A stretch of DNA of 60,283 nucleotides from Planctomycetota bacterium. Lineage in GTDB: Bacteria > Planctomycetota > Phycisphaerae > Sedimentisphaerales > Anaerobacaceae. The notes under the pieces were generated by a model. It searched no databases. It was not told the origin of the DNA and saw only the letters and a list, made by a program, of their open reading frames with translations. A program made the translations under genes and the position numbers. Positions 17,080 through 26,237 of the stretch are shown here, piece after piece (the first letter of the stretch is position 1; every line of letters starts with the position of its first letter). The stretch lies in contig JADFMM010000006.1 of assembly GCA_022563885.1 (NCBI GenBank), forward strand, positions 1-60,283. Direction: 5' to 3'.

Positions 17080-18402
17080 ATGAGTCTGAATCGAAGAGAG
17101 TTCATCAAGACGGCGACCGCCGCCGGCATCATTTCGGGCGTGGCGCCGCTGGTTCGAGCTGGGTTTAAGCACAAAAAGTACCGGACCGCGCTGATCGGAT
17201 CGGGCTGGTGGGGCATGAATATTCTCCGCGAGGCGATCGCCGCCGGAGCCACCAAAGTGGTTGCGCTGTGCGACGTGCACCAGGACCAGCTCGACACGTC
17301 GGCTGAAGAAGTCCAAGACCTGTGCGGCGACACGCCCAAGAAATACACGGATTTCCGAGAATTGCTCGACAGAGAGCAAATCGAGATAGCGATCGTGGCG
17401 ACTCCGGACCACTGGCACGCGCTGAATGCCATTGCCGCCGTCAAGTCGGGAGTCCATGTGTTTCTCGAAAAACCGACCGGCCATACCATTCAGGAAAGCC
17501 GCGCCGTGGTCCAAGCGGCGCGCGACGCCGACCGAGTGGTTCAGGTGGGGCTGCATCGGCGGGTCGGTCCCCATTACGTCTCGGGGATGAAGTTTCTTAA
17601 AGAGGGGGGCGCCGGTCAAATCGGCATGGTGCGGATGTTCGTCCACGGGCGCGGCGGAGCCGAACTGCCGACGCCCAACAGCGCGCCGCCGGAAGGCATG
17701 GACTGGGACATGTACTGCGGTCCGGCTCCGTTGCGGCCTTTCAACCGAAAAATTCATCCGGGCGGATTCCGAAACTTTCTTGACTTCGCCAACGGTACCT
17801 TGGGTGACTGGGGTGTCCACTGGCTGGACCAGGTTCTGTGGTGGACCGACGAAAAGTATCCTCGGCGCGTTTACTCGACCGGCGGCCGGCCCATTCGCGG
17901 CGCGCCCGTGCTTTCCACGACAGGGCAGACGTCTGATGCTCCCGATTCGCAGGTGGCCGTTTACGAGTTTGAATCGTTCACGGCCATCTGGGAACACCGA
18001 AAGTTCGCGAACAACGAAGCCGAGAAGCACCGCATCGGCTGCTATTTTTACGGCACGAAGGGGACGTTTCACATGGGCTGGCGAGACGGTTGGACGTTCT
18101 ATCCCGCGAATTCCAAGAGCAAGACACTGCACGAAGACGCCCAGTTGCAACAGCCCGGCGGGCACAGCATCCGGGCGTTGTGGGCCGATTTTCTGCGGAG
18201 CATTGAAACGGGGCAACGCCCGGTTTGCGACGTGGAAATCGGCCACCTCTCGACGAATCTCAGTTTGCTCGGCATGCTGTCGTACAAGCTGGGTCGCAGC
18301 ATCAAGTGGGACGGCGAGACGGAAACGATCGACGGCGACGACGAGGCAAACAAGTTGCTGCGGCGCGATTTCCGAGCGCCGTGGGTGTATCCGCAAGTCT
18401 GA
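17080..18402 (+). CDS. Tat-exported Gfo/Idh/MocA-family oxidoreductase
   Basis: 440 residues. The N-terminus NRREFIKTATAAG is a twin-arginine signal, so the protein is exported folded with its nucleotide bound. A Rossmann domain follows: GSGWWG as the GxGxxG loop (about residues 45-50), ALCDVH at the end of the second strand, TPDHWH, then EKPTGHT carrying the family EKP lysine. The C-terminal part is the usual substrate-binding sheet domain (GDWGVHWLDQVLWW). It is one of many exported planctomycete paralogues thought to act on sugars; substrate unknown. Ribosome-binding site GAGGA. Probably co-transcribed with the PQQ propeller 38 bp upstream. Confidence 0.93.
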   Translation: MSLNRREFIKTATAAGIISGVAPLVRAGFKHKKYRTALIGSGWWGMNILREAIAAGATKVVALCDVHQDQLDTSAEEVQDLCGDTPKKYTDFRELLDREQIEIAIVATPDHWHALNAIAAVKSGVHVFLEKPTGHTIQESRAVVQAARDADRVVQVGLHRRVGPHYVSGMKFLKEGGAGQIGMVRMFVHGRGGAELPTPNSAPPEGMDWDMYCGPAPLRPFNRKIHPGGFRNFLDFANGTLGDWGVHWLDQVLWWTDEKYPRRVYSTGGRPIRGAPVLSTTGQTSDAPDSQVAVYEFESFTAIWEHRKFANNEAEKHRIGCYFYGTKGTFHMGWRDGWTFYPANSKSKTLHEDAQLQQPGGHSIRALWADFLRSIETGQRPVCDVEIGHLSTNLSLLGMLSYKLGRSIKWDGETETIDGDDEANKLLRRDFRAPWVYPQV

Positions 18403-18625
18403 TCTGATCGGATCGAGAGCGTCTAACACGGTCGCCTCTGCGCGTCGGCACGCCAAAATGAGGGCGGGTGGCATCCCGCTCCCGCAGCCATTTGTCGAAG
18501 ACGTGCGGAAGTGTCTTGGGAAAGAGGAAGCGGTTCCCTCTACGCTTGAATCCTCACATCTTAGGTGCTATAAGGATCTGCAAAGACTGAATTCACCGCA
18601 CTTCACTCGTGGAAAGGACATCGCC

Positions 18626-19954
18626 ATGATCCTCCGTACAAAGCGACACAAACCAAGCACGTTGGTGTTCCTCGTCAATCTCCTCGTCCTAGGCAGTGGA
18701 ACATACGCACTTGAGTCACCGAAAGGACTCAAAGAACGTCTCCAAGACGAACACGCCTCCGGTGCAGATTTTTGGATCTACAACGACATCGCCCAAGCGC
18801 GTGAAGAGGCGAGAAGGCAAAACAAGCCCATGTTCGTCACGTTTCGCTGCGTCCCTTGCAAGGCCTGCTCCGCGTTTGATGCCGAGGTTGCCAAGGACAA
18901 TCTACGGATTCGGCGGCTGGCGGCAGAAAAGTTCGTAGCGATTCGGCAAGTGGAAATGAAGGGTGTCGATCTGACCCAGTTCCAGTTTGACTATGACCTC
19001 AATTGGGCCGCTATGTTCATCAATGCCGATGGCACCGTCTATGCTCGCTACGGCACGCAGAGCGCGGCCGGACCCGACGGGTACAATTCAATCGAAGGTC
19101 TCGAAAAAACGATGCGGCGTGTATTGACCCTGCATGCCGGCTATCCAGACAATGCAGCCTATTTCGATGGCAAACGGGGTGCTCCCCAGCCCTATCGCAC
19201 GGCGCTTGAAATGCCGGGGCTGGATCACAAAGAAAAGTTTCTGGGCACGACCAACCGCCAAAACTGCATTCACTGTCACAACATCTACGATGCCATGAAC
19301 CAGCACGCGCAGGAAACGGGCTCTTTTACGCAATCCACGCTCTGGAAATATCCTCTGCCGGAGAACATCGGGCTGATCATCGATGCAAACGATGGCACGC
19401 GCATTACATCCGTTGTTCCGGGAACACCCGCTGACGCATCCGGCTTGGAACCCGGCACACATGTACGGTTCGTCAACGGCCAGGTCATCTCCTCCATTGC
19501 CGATATCCAGTGGGTCTTGCACCACCTTCCCAACACGGCCACGCGTGTCGAAGTCACAACGGAACGAAGCCGGAGGGTTACGCTAGCACTCCCCGCAGAC
19601 TGGAAGAGAACTGACATTTCCTGGCGTGAGTCTATGTGGTCGTTAAGCCCACGGCTACGCGTCTGGGCACCGGCGCTGACAGAAGAACAAAAAAGGGAAC
19701 GGGACCTTCCCTTGGAAAAAGGCGCCTATCTGGTTCGCTGGATCAACAGGGACTCAGATGCCGGTCGTGCCGCCCATGACGCCGGAATGCGGCAAAAGGA
19801 TGTCATTGTGGCTGTGGCAGGTGAAGCACTGAACATGACTTGGGCACAATTGAGCGTCCACATCAAACTGAATTACAGCGTCGGCGATGAACTTCCGCTC
19901 ACCATTCTGCGCGATGGAAAGGAACGGTTCATCCATGTCAAGTTGGTCGAGTGA
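18626..19954 (+). CDS. Exported thioredoxin-like / mono-heme / tandem PDZ protein
   Basis: 442 residues from the ATG after GGAAAGGA; a longer upstream reading only shadows the Gfo/Idh gene. A signal peptide covers residues 1-29. A thioredoxin-like domain has VTFRCVPCKACSAF with cysteines 75, 78 and 81. A CIHCH motif (214-218) would bind one c-type heme. Two PDZ domains follow (about 255-330 and 370-442; SVVPGTPADASGLEPG marks the first). The likely place is the periplasm, with redox and peptide-binding functions on one chain. PDZ-thioredoxin proteins are known in planctomycetes, but a heme motif between them is unusual. It has its own 220-bp upstream gap, so it may be transcribed separately. 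Confidence 0.85.
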   Translation: MILRTKRHKPSTLVFLVNLLVLGSGTYALESPKGLKERLQDEHASGADFWIYNDIAQAREEARRQNKPMFVTFRCVPCKACSAFDAEVAKDNLRIRRLAAEKFVAIRQVEMKGVDLTQFQFDYDLNWAAMFINADGTVYARYGTQSAAGPDGYNSIEGLEKTMRRVLTLHAGYPDNAAYFDGKRGAPQPYRTALEMPGLDHKEKFLGTTNRQNCIHCHNIYDAMNQHAQETGSFTQSTLWKYPLPENIGLIIDANDGTRITSVVPGTPADASGLEPGTHVRFVNGQVISSIADIQWVLHHLPNTATRVEVTTERSRRVTLALPADWKRTDISWRESMWSLSPRLRVWAPALTEEQKRERDLPLEKGAYLVRWINRDSDAGRAAHDAGMRQKDVIVAVAGEALNMTWAQLSVHIKLNYSVGDELPLTILRDGKERFIHVKLVE

Positions 19955-19991
19955 TGCGCTGCTATGCCCTTCTCTGCCAAAAGACAAGCAG

Positions 19992-21392
19992 CTACTTCTT
20001 GCCCTGTCTCTTTTTCCAGGCAGTCACATGGATTCTCTCAATGCCCTTTTCTCTGGCCATCCCTATCAATCTTCCGACTGTTCTCTCGGGTACATCCTTC
20101 ACGACGTGGAGTTCTAAAACAGACTCGTGGGGGCGATCAATGTCTTGCAAGCGTTCTTCGATCTCTTCCAGGGAGGTGGGCCTTTCTTTGTAATAGATCT
20201 TTGCGCCTCCCTCCGTAGCTTCGATGAACAGATGAATCACCGAGCTTTGATCTCGTTCCGCCCGCTTTTCACGCCTGATGTGTTCCACCTTGATTCTCTT
20301 GATGCCCGCGTCTTCGGCAGTCTCCGTAATATGTTGGACCCATTCCTCAGATATCGCACCCCGAACGTGAACATGCAGAAGTTGATCATTCTTCAGGTCA
20401 TGCAAAATCTCGCGGAGTTGTTCGTTGGATACGCGTTTCTCCTTGAAGAATATCTGAGGGTCGCCCGTTTCCGCGGCCCGCACGGTGATGTGTGTCGCTC
20501 TGAGCGCCCGATCCGGTCGTTCGGACCTCTCCTTGGCCTGCCGTCGTTTCCCACCGACCATCTGCTCTGCCACGCTTCCAACGGCAGCGCTTTTCTCCGC
20601 ATGGCCGAATTCCCGCCACAGCCTGGAGGCCAGCAACAAGACCTCGGCCAGATTCTCACGACTCGGAGCCCGCTCCCGGATTCGCAGCCCCTCCTCGTCT
20701 CTGCGTCCTTCGAGCACGACTTCACGCGAACGAATGGCCCGCGTGAGCAGTTCGGCCGCATCGGTCCGATTCGCTTCCTTGAGTGCGGGCTTTGCCATTC
20801 TCATCACCTCAAGCTGGTGAAGGGCGACTTCTCGCTCGGCCTTGGGGCGCTCTCCTCTGGCCTTCCGTTTGTCACTTTCTCCTTCTCTGCGGACGACCCG
20901 CTTGACCTCTTTCTTGGGTCCGCGGTTTTCCTGCAATTGATCTCTCAAACGTGCAACTTCCCCACGAAGCTCTGCGACTTGATCCTGTAGTCGTTCGAAA
21001 CGAGCCCACAGCGAGTCTGTCCCTCGTCGGGCAAGGCCCTCCTCAGACCGGCCCCGTGTGCCACGCGGCCTATCAGCTTCCAATTCTCTGACCCATTTGT
21101 GTTCTGCCTCTGTCACATATGCGACGGCCACCGTTTGACCCTCTCGTAGCCTCCGTCCTCTCGCCACCAGCTCTTCTTGCCGCTGCGACAGGAGCACAGT
21201 CATGTTCTTGCGGCCCTCGAGCGGTTTGATGACGAGGCCCAAATAGGTCCGTTCACCTACACGTTTCTCTGTGAGGCGTACAAATGTACCTCGCAGCTCT
21301 CCCACCCTTGACCGCTGTTCCGCCTGCAGCACGGCGCAAAAAGCCGATATGGCGAGTACACCAAACACCAGAATCTCAAATTGCTTTTTCAT
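19992..21392 (-). CDS. Exported protein with coiled coil and two ExbD-like domains
   Basis: 466 residues with AAGGAG seven bases before the ATG. Signal peptide 1-24. Residues 25-110 look like a small beta domain (TYLGLVIKPLEGRKNMTVLLS). About 135-165 is a coiled coil (FERLQDQVAELRGEVARLRD), then a basic, charged linker. The C-terminus holds two similar units: IFFKEKRVSNEQLREIL...LHVHVR...AEDAGIKRIKV, and IYYKERPTSLEEIEERL...LELHVV...AREKGIERIHV. Each follows the pattern of the periplasmic domain of ExbD/TolR (strand, helix, strand, helix, GI-x-x-V), but without an ExbD membrane anchor. Function unknown; a partner of TonB/Tol motors is an inference. Confidence 0.75.
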   Translation of the reverse strand: MKKQFEILVFGVLAISAFCAVLQAEQRSRVGELRGTFVRLTEKRVGERTYLGLVIKPLEGRKNMTVLLSQRQEELVARGRRLREGQTVAVAYVTEAEHKWVRELEADRPRGTRGRSEEGLARRGTDSLWARFERLQDQVAELRGEVARLRDQLQENRGPKKEVKRVVRREGESDKRKARGERPKAEREVALHQLEVMRMAKPALKEANRTDAAELLTRAIRSREVVLEGRRDEEGLRIRERAPSRENLAEVLLLASRLWREFGHAEKSAAVGSVAEQMVGGKRRQAKERSERPDRALRATHITVRAAETGDPQIFFKEKRVSNEQLREILHDLKNDQLLHVHVRGAISEEWVQHITETAEDAGIKRIKVEHIRREKRAERDQSSVIHLFIEATEGGAKIYYKERPTSLEEIEERLQDIDRPHESVLELHVVKDVPERTVGRLIGMAREKGIERIHVTAWKKRQGKK

Positions 21393-21900
21393 AGCAGAAC
21401 TCCTTATGAACGTATCGCTCTTGCCCTAATGATGCTCACCATCGTGGCACTCATTGTTTTTCGGGAATATCGTGCGGCGTGAGATGGGTGATCCATGGTC
21501 TTCATCCTTTCTGTGTCGAAAGTGGAAGACACTGTCCTGCAGAGTATAGGGCCTAATCAAGCCTGCGGCAAGACCGGAAAGGCAGTGGTTAGTAATCAGT
21601 GATCTGCAATCAGTAGTAGTAGTCCTCCTTCGCAGCAAGCTGCTACGGAGGACAGGTCCATCCCCAGTAGCGGGCTACTGCGGAGGAGGCGCAGTAATCG
21701 GGACAATCGCGTCTCCTTCGCGGCCATTCGCTAATGCACAAACTGAAATGCTCTGTCATATGTAAGGGCGTGCAAAACATCGGAGGAATCCCCAGCCTCT
21801 GGACAGGTTCATCTGCAGTTGATATTCTAAGATCCGTAGCGTTGAATTCGAATCGCATAGTGTGCCGTCGTTGGGATCGCAACCGGCGGGAAAACTGCTC
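21393..21900. other. Intergenic region with palindromes and short repeats
   Basis: About 500 bp between divergent genes. Its centre holds degenerate AGT/ATCAGT repeats (about 21588-21622) and two adjacent hairpins. The short open frames have no recognisable product. A promoter for the cupredoxin gene is expected but I cannot place it. Confidence 0.5.
21622..21653. repeat. REP-like hairpin GTCCTCC...GGAGGAC
   Basis: GTCCTCC-TTC-GCAGC pairs with GCTGC-TAC-GGAGGAC across a two-base loop, with only the central three bases unpaired. A second hairpin, CAGTAG-CGGG-CTACTG, follows at 21665-21680 and ends in another GCGGAGGA. The shared GGAGGA ends suggest a dispersed palindromic element. Confidence 0.55.
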
Positions 21901-22725
21901 ATGAAGTCCAACGGAAAGTATCGGGACAGCGTATCAAGGCAATCTTTGCCTGGAATCGCAGTTTATCTCTTCTTCGCCCTCCTTCTCGCCCTCTCGACCT
22001 CATTTGCGGAGGACGTCTCTAGAATTCAAAAAAAGCACGTTGACGAGTCGTCCGGGGGAACCGATGAGCTCGCAGAGCGAGTACCGCCCCCGACCCACCA
22101 CCGAGGGACAGGCTCGATCGAAGGCCGAGTGGTCTATAGAGCCGATGCGGAACGCCCCTGGCGCTATGCCCGCTACTACGTGAAAGATCGCCACAAGGGG
22201 CAGCTCGCCGAGGCCGTCGTCGCACTGGAGACCGCGGCGGTAGAGCGTGGGCGCTCGGAAAAAGCGGCCACCCTCATCATCGACCAGAAGGATTTCCAAT
22301 TCACCCCGGAGACGGCGGCCATCCGGGCTAGCGATAGCGTCAAGTTTCTCAACAGCGACATGGCGGTGCACAACGTGCAGACCTTTCATCCGCAACACTC
22401 CTTTAACATCAACATGCCCGCCGGGGGAGAGCATGTCGAGACATTTCGCAAGGCGGGTGGCATTGACCAGCCCTACCGAATTGGGTGCATCTACCACAGT
22501 GCGATGCGTTCCTGGATCTTCGTTTTCGATCACCCCTATTATCAAGTGACGAAAACAGATGGCCGCTTTCGCTTGACGAAGATTCCGCCGGGAGAATACA
22601 TCTGCCGCATGGCCCATCCGGCGGGACGGTTGCGGTGGAGCCGGCGCATCAAGGTTGAGGCGGGCAAGACAACGCAACTTGATATTGTGGTTTCCCCGGA
22701 CAACAAACCCAAGAAGCATCCCTAG
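21901..22725 (+). CDS. Exported amicyanin-like cupredoxin with carboxypeptidase-regulatory domain
   Basis: 274 residues from the ATG; a GTG 13 codons earlier is possible. A signal peptide ends near residue 36. The type-1 copper site is complete: His157 (AVHNVQ), then Cys196, His199 and Met202 in GCIYHSAM. The C-x2-H-x2-M spacing is that of amicyanin. A C-terminal beta domain (GRFRLTKIPPGEYICRM, about 225-274) is of the carboxypeptidase-regulatory kind. It should carry single electrons in the periplasm. The gene lies 60 bp before a sulfite-oxidase-type enzyme that has no heme partner nearby, so it is the likely electron acceptor (inference). Confidence 0.85.
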   Translation: MKSNGKYRDSVSRQSLPGIAVYLFFALLLALSTSFAEDVSRIQKKHVDESSGGTDELAERVPPPTHHRGTGSIEGRVVYRADAERPWRYARYYVKDRHKGQLAEAVVALETAAVERGRSEKAATLIIDQKDFQFTPETAAIRASDSVKFLNSDMAVHNVQTFHPQHSFNINMPAGGEHVETFRKAGGIDQPYRIGCIYHSAMRSWIFVFDHPYYQVTKTDGRFRLTKIPPGEYICRMAHPAGRLRWSRRIKVEAGKTTQLDIVVSPDNKPKKHP

Positions 22726-22785
22726 AGAAACCTGCCCCCCTCTGCCGACCCACCAACCACCTTAGCAATCAAAAGGAGAGAATCG

Positions 22786-23970
22786 ATGGCACGACAATTA
22801 CAGACACGACGCGAGGCGCTCAAAGCCGGTTCAACAGCCATTGCCGCCGCCGTGGCTCACCTGGCAAAGCCCGGCTTCGCATTTCCCACTGAAGATCCCG
22901 GTGAAGAACTCCTGCCCTTTCTGGACATGCCGCGGACGCCGCCGAACCGGCTCGACTGGGAAACGCTGGACACATGGATCACACCGGCGGATCAGGTCTT
23001 CAGCGTGCAGCACTACGGTGTACCGGAGTTTGACGCCGGCCAGGCGAAACTCGACATCACGGGGCTCGTAGAGAGGCCGCAATCCTTCACGCTCGATCAA
23101 TTGAAGGTGCTTCCCAAGAAAGAGCAGTTGATGACCCTGGAGTGTTCCGGCAATGGCTCATCGAAGGGATTCATGAATGCCGTCTACAATGGCAAGTGGA
23201 TCGGCACGCCCCTGGCACCGATTCTGAAGGCCTGCGGACTGAAGACGGGTGCGAAAGAGGTTGTCTTTTTCGGCCACGACACCAAGGAGGAGACGCTTCG
23301 CAAGGGCACGAAACGCGAGTTGACGGTGAAGGTATCCTTCGGCCGCAGCATGTCCCTCGAGGACGCCCTGAATCTCAACGTCCTGCTGGCATACGAGCGA
23401 AATGGCGAACCCCTCGAGAAACGAAACGGCGCCCCCATACGGTTGATCGTCCCCGGCTGGTACGGCATCGCCAACGTCAAATGGCTCAAACGCATCGAAA
23501 TCCGCGACAGTCGTTACATGGGCCGTTTCATGGGCCGCGACTACGTCACGGTGCGAGGCGAGCGTCGTGGCGATGAGGTCGTGTTTGTAGAATCCTCTAT
23601 CACACGCATGAGACTGAAGTCAGTCGTAGCGCGGATCACCCAGCGATCAGGGCAGGATGGAGCCCATTCGCTGAAGGCATACGGCGCGGCGTGGGACGAC
23701 GGGACGGGAATCCAAAAAGTGCAGGTTAAATGCGACGAGGGAAAGTGGCAGGATGCTATGCTGGATGCAACGCCGCGGGACAAGTTCTGCTGGACCTTCT
23801 TTTCCATCGACCTGGGGTCGATGGAACCCGGCAAACACACCGTCGTATCCCGGGCCATCGACGTGAAGGGACGCGTCCAACCCTCGGCACAAGACGACGA
23901 AATCGCCCTCAAAAAAACCTACTGGGAAGCCAACCAGCAGTGGCCGCGAGAGATCGAGGTCAGTGCATGA
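22786..23970 (+). CDS. Sulfite-oxidase-family molybdopterin oxidoreductase (SoxC/SorA-like)
   Basis: 394 residues with AAAAGGAGAG before the ATG. The N-terminus TRREALKAGSTAIAAAV is a twin-arginine signal. The molybdopterin domain has the molybdenum cysteine in TLECSGNG (Cys120) and PGWYGIANVKWLKRIE; a C-terminal dimerisation beta domain follows from about residue 275 (YGAAWDDGTGIQKVQV). By family it oxidises sulfite or a related sulfur compound in the periplasm. The heme domain of eukaryotic or SorAB systems is absent; the cupredoxin upstream could take the electrons. A convergent OPT transporter gene follows. Confidence 0.9.
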   Translation: MARQLQTRREALKAGSTAIAAAVAHLAKPGFAFPTEDPGEELLPFLDMPRTPPNRLDWETLDTWITPADQVFSVQHYGVPEFDAGQAKLDITGLVERPQSFTLDQLKVLPKKEQLMTLECSGNGSSKGFMNAVYNGKWIGTPLAPILKACGLKTGAKEVVFFGHDTKEETLRKGTKRELTVKVSFGRSMSLEDALNLNVLLAYERNGEPLEKRNGAPIRLIVPGWYGIANVKWLKRIEIRDSRYMGRFMGRDYVTVRGERRGDEVVFVESSITRMRLKSVVARITQRSGQDGAHSLKAYGAAWDDGTGIQKVQVKCDEGKWQDAMLDATPRDKFCWTFFSIDLGSMEPGKHTVVSRAIDVKGRVQPSAQDDEIALKKTYWEANQQWPREIEVSA

Positions 23971-24068
23971 TCCCATACAGCAGCCTGGCAAGCCCCACAT
24001 CCGATGCGGTCATAATCGCACCGATCGAGAATTCGGGGATTCATTTTCTGCGCGACCGGTAAGGACCC

Positions 24069-26021
24069 CTAACCCCTCTTGATCAAGTGCCAAAATGTCC
24101 CGGTCAGCAGAGCCAAGGCGCAGAGTCCGAGTGCCGGTGCCCATGGGCCGGCCCAGGCATAGCCCAAGCCTTCGGGGGCGTGTTGAAGCAGGACTGCCAC
24201 GCCGGCGATACCCACGCCCAGCAGCCCCTCTCCTCCGACCAGACCCGATCCAAAGAGCACACCCCTTTCTCGCCTGGCCCCCGCCTGATCCTTATCTCGT
24301 GACGTTCTTTCGGCGCCCCATCTGAGGAGTCCGCCCAGGAAGACCGGCATCATGGTGGACACCGGCAGGTAGACGCCCACGGCAAAGGGCAGGCTGGGGA
24401 TGCGGAGCAACTCGCAGCCCAGTGCAATTGCCACGCCCATGCCCACGAACAGCCAAGGCAGGTTTTGTTGCAAGACGCCCTCGATCACCACCTTCATGAG
24501 CGTGGCCTGGGGCGCGGGTAATTCATCGGTGCCAAACCCATAGGCGTTGTGTAGGAACTTCACGGTCAAGCAGACGAAGAGGGCAGAGGTCAGCACACCG
24601 ATGAGTTCTCCGATCTGCTGTTTCCTGGGCGTGGCCCCCAACAGGAAACCGGTCTTGAGGTCCTGAGAGGTGTCCCCGGCGATGGAGGCGGCAATGGCCA
24701 CGACACAGCCCACGGTCAGTGCGGCCACCTTGCCGTTATCACCGGTCCAACCCAGCAGGAGAAAGATGGAGGACGTCAGTAGCAGGGTCGCGATGGTCAT
24801 GCCGCTGGTGGGATTGGAGGTGACACCCACGAGTCCGACGATTCTGGACGACACCGTCACGAAGAAGAAGGCACAGAGGATGACCAGCAGGGCGGCAATC
24901 GTCCGGGCGCCGACGTGACCGAGCACGGGAAAGATCTGCGGGACCAGGGACATGGCCAGGAACAGCAACAGAAGCCCGCCCCCTACGATCTTCAAGGAGA
25001 GGTCCTGTTGGGTGCGTGGTTCCTTGCCGGACGTCTGAGCGAATCGTTCCTTGACTTTCCCTACGCCGATGCGAATGCTCTCGATGACGGTGGGGATGGA
25101 CCGAATCAGGGTGATCAGGCCGCCGGTGGCGACGGCTCCCGCGCCAATGTAGCGCACATACTTCGTCCAAATGTCGGAGGGTGACATGTCACCGATGGCC
25201 AGTAGGGTCTCCGGATAGAGGGGGTCGCTCCGGCCGCTGCCCCACTGGGCGATCACGGGGATGATGATGAGCCAGGAAAGCAGACCGCCACCGACCATGA
25301 TGGCGCCGATCCGAGGCCCCAGGATATATCCCACCCCGAAGAGCGCCGTTGACACCTTGCAGCCCAACTCTGCCTTGGGCAGCAGGGGTATCGCTACGGT
25401 GACCTTACCCGGGACGAGGTGCAGACCGTCGATGGCCAGTTTGTAGAGCGCACCGAAGCCGAGCCCCCAAAAGACATTCCGGGCCCGGCCGCCCCCCAGG
25501 TCGCTGGCCACCAAGACCTCTGCGCAGGCGGTCCCCTCCGGATAGGGAAGTTTGCCGTGTTCCCGATCGATCAGAAAGGCCCGCAGGGGGATCATGAAAA
25601 GCACGCCGATGAGCCCGCCGCAGAGCGCCAAGAGGACCATCTGCAAGAGGGTGGGATCGAGTTGCCAGAGAAAGAGGGCCGGCAGCGTAAAAATCATCCC
25701 GCTAGCCAGGCTGCTGGAGGCCGATCCTATGGTCTGTGACATATTGGCTTCCAAAATCGTGCCGGGCCGGCCGATGCCTCGCAAGCCGCGAAAGGCCGCC
25801 ACGGTCATGACGGCCACCGGTATCGAGGTGGAAATGGTCAGGCCCGCGACCAGACCCAAATAGGCGTTGGCCGCTCCAAAGACGATGCCGAAGAGGATGC
25901 CCAGGATGATGGCCTTGGCGCTGAACTCCGGTGGGCTCCCCGAACTGGCAACATAGGGTCTATATGGCCTCTCTTGCGTCTGAGGCGTGTAGGCCGTGGC
26001 ATCCAGTCCCTTCTTGTCCAT
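24069..26021 (-). CDS. OPT-family oligopeptide transporter
   Basis: 650 residues, with AGGAG eight bases before the ATG. There are about 14-16 membrane helices starting at residue 35. Family signatures are visible: FGAANAYLGLVAGLTISTSIP in the first helices, SQTIGSASSSLASGMIFTLP, GKLPYPEGTACAEVL, and GDTSQDLKTGFLLGATPRKQQ. Bacterial members of this size take up small peptides or metal chelates across the inner membrane with protons. It is a single gene, convergent with the molybdoenzyme and divergent from the glycosidase gene, so no substrate can be read from context. Confidence 0.93.
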   Translation of the reverse strand: MDKKGLDATAYTPQTQERPYRPYVASSGSPPEFSAKAIILGILFGIVFGAANAYLGLVAGLTISTSIPVAVMTVAAFRGLRGIGRPGTILEANMSQTIGSASSSLASGMIFTLPALFLWQLDPTLLQMVLLALCGGLIGVLFMIPLRAFLIDREHGKLPYPEGTACAEVLVASDLGGGRARNVFWGLGFGALYKLAIDGLHLVPGKVTVAIPLLPKAELGCKVSTALFGVGYILGPRIGAIMVGGGLLSWLIIIPVIAQWGSGRSDPLYPETLLAIGDMSPSDIWTKYVRYIGAGAVATGGLITLIRSIPTVIESIRIGVGKVKERFAQTSGKEPRTQQDLSLKIVGGGLLLLFLAMSLVPQIFPVLGHVGARTIAALLVILCAFFFVTVSSRIVGLVGVTSNPTSGMTIATLLLTSSIFLLLGWTGDNGKVAALTVGCVVAIAASIAGDTSQDLKTGFLLGATPRKQQIGELIGVLTSALFVCLTVKFLHNAYGFGTDELPAPQATLMKVVIEGVLQQNLPWLFVGMGVAIALGCELLRIPSLPFAVGVYLPVSTMMPVFLGGLLRWGAERTSRDKDQAGARRERGVLFGSGLVGGEGLLGVGIAGVAVLLQHAPEGLGYAWAGPWAPALGLCALALLTGTFWHLIKRG

Positions 26022-26172
26022 TGCGAGTACTCCTGGAACTTAGTGAGCCGGTACCATACCGGAATGTGGAACATTGTGCCATGCGCATGTGAGTTGGGAC
26101 GACGAACCGCAGGTTCAAGTCATCAGTCACCGGTTGAATCAGAGACTGATTACGAGATCACTGACTGACTAG

Positions 26173-26200
26173 TCGACTTCTATCCTTTTCGGGCTATACT
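26173..26200 (+). promoter_or_regulatory. Candidate promoter TCGACT-16-TATACT
   Basis: The TATACT -10 is good and the -35 moderate. It lies about 38 bp before the glycosidase start. The TCGGGC-TATACTCA context around the -10 closely resembles a second candidate at 30531. Confidence 0.45.
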
Positions 26201-26237
26201 CACCCCATAAACCGTTCACTTCGATGGGAGTCCGACC

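Noticed and set aside
16984-18474. 496-codon minus-strand open frame
   Set aside because: It is antisense to the Gfo/Idh gene, which has clear motifs and a Tat signal; high-GC third positions create long antisense frames.
17780-18625. Upstream in-frame extension of the thioredoxin-heme-PDZ gene
   Set aside because: It only re-reads the end of the Gfo/Idh gene; the ATG at 18626 has a ribosome-binding site and starts a signal peptide.
17080-19954. Reading the PQQ, Gfo/Idh and thioredoxin-heme genes as one certain operon
   Set aside because: The last gene is separated by over 220 bp with no shared terminator or promoter evidence; only the first two are likely co-transcribed.
20127-20990. 287-codon plus-strand open frame
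   Set aside because: Antisense to the ExbD-like protein, which has a signal peptide and a strong ribosome-binding site.
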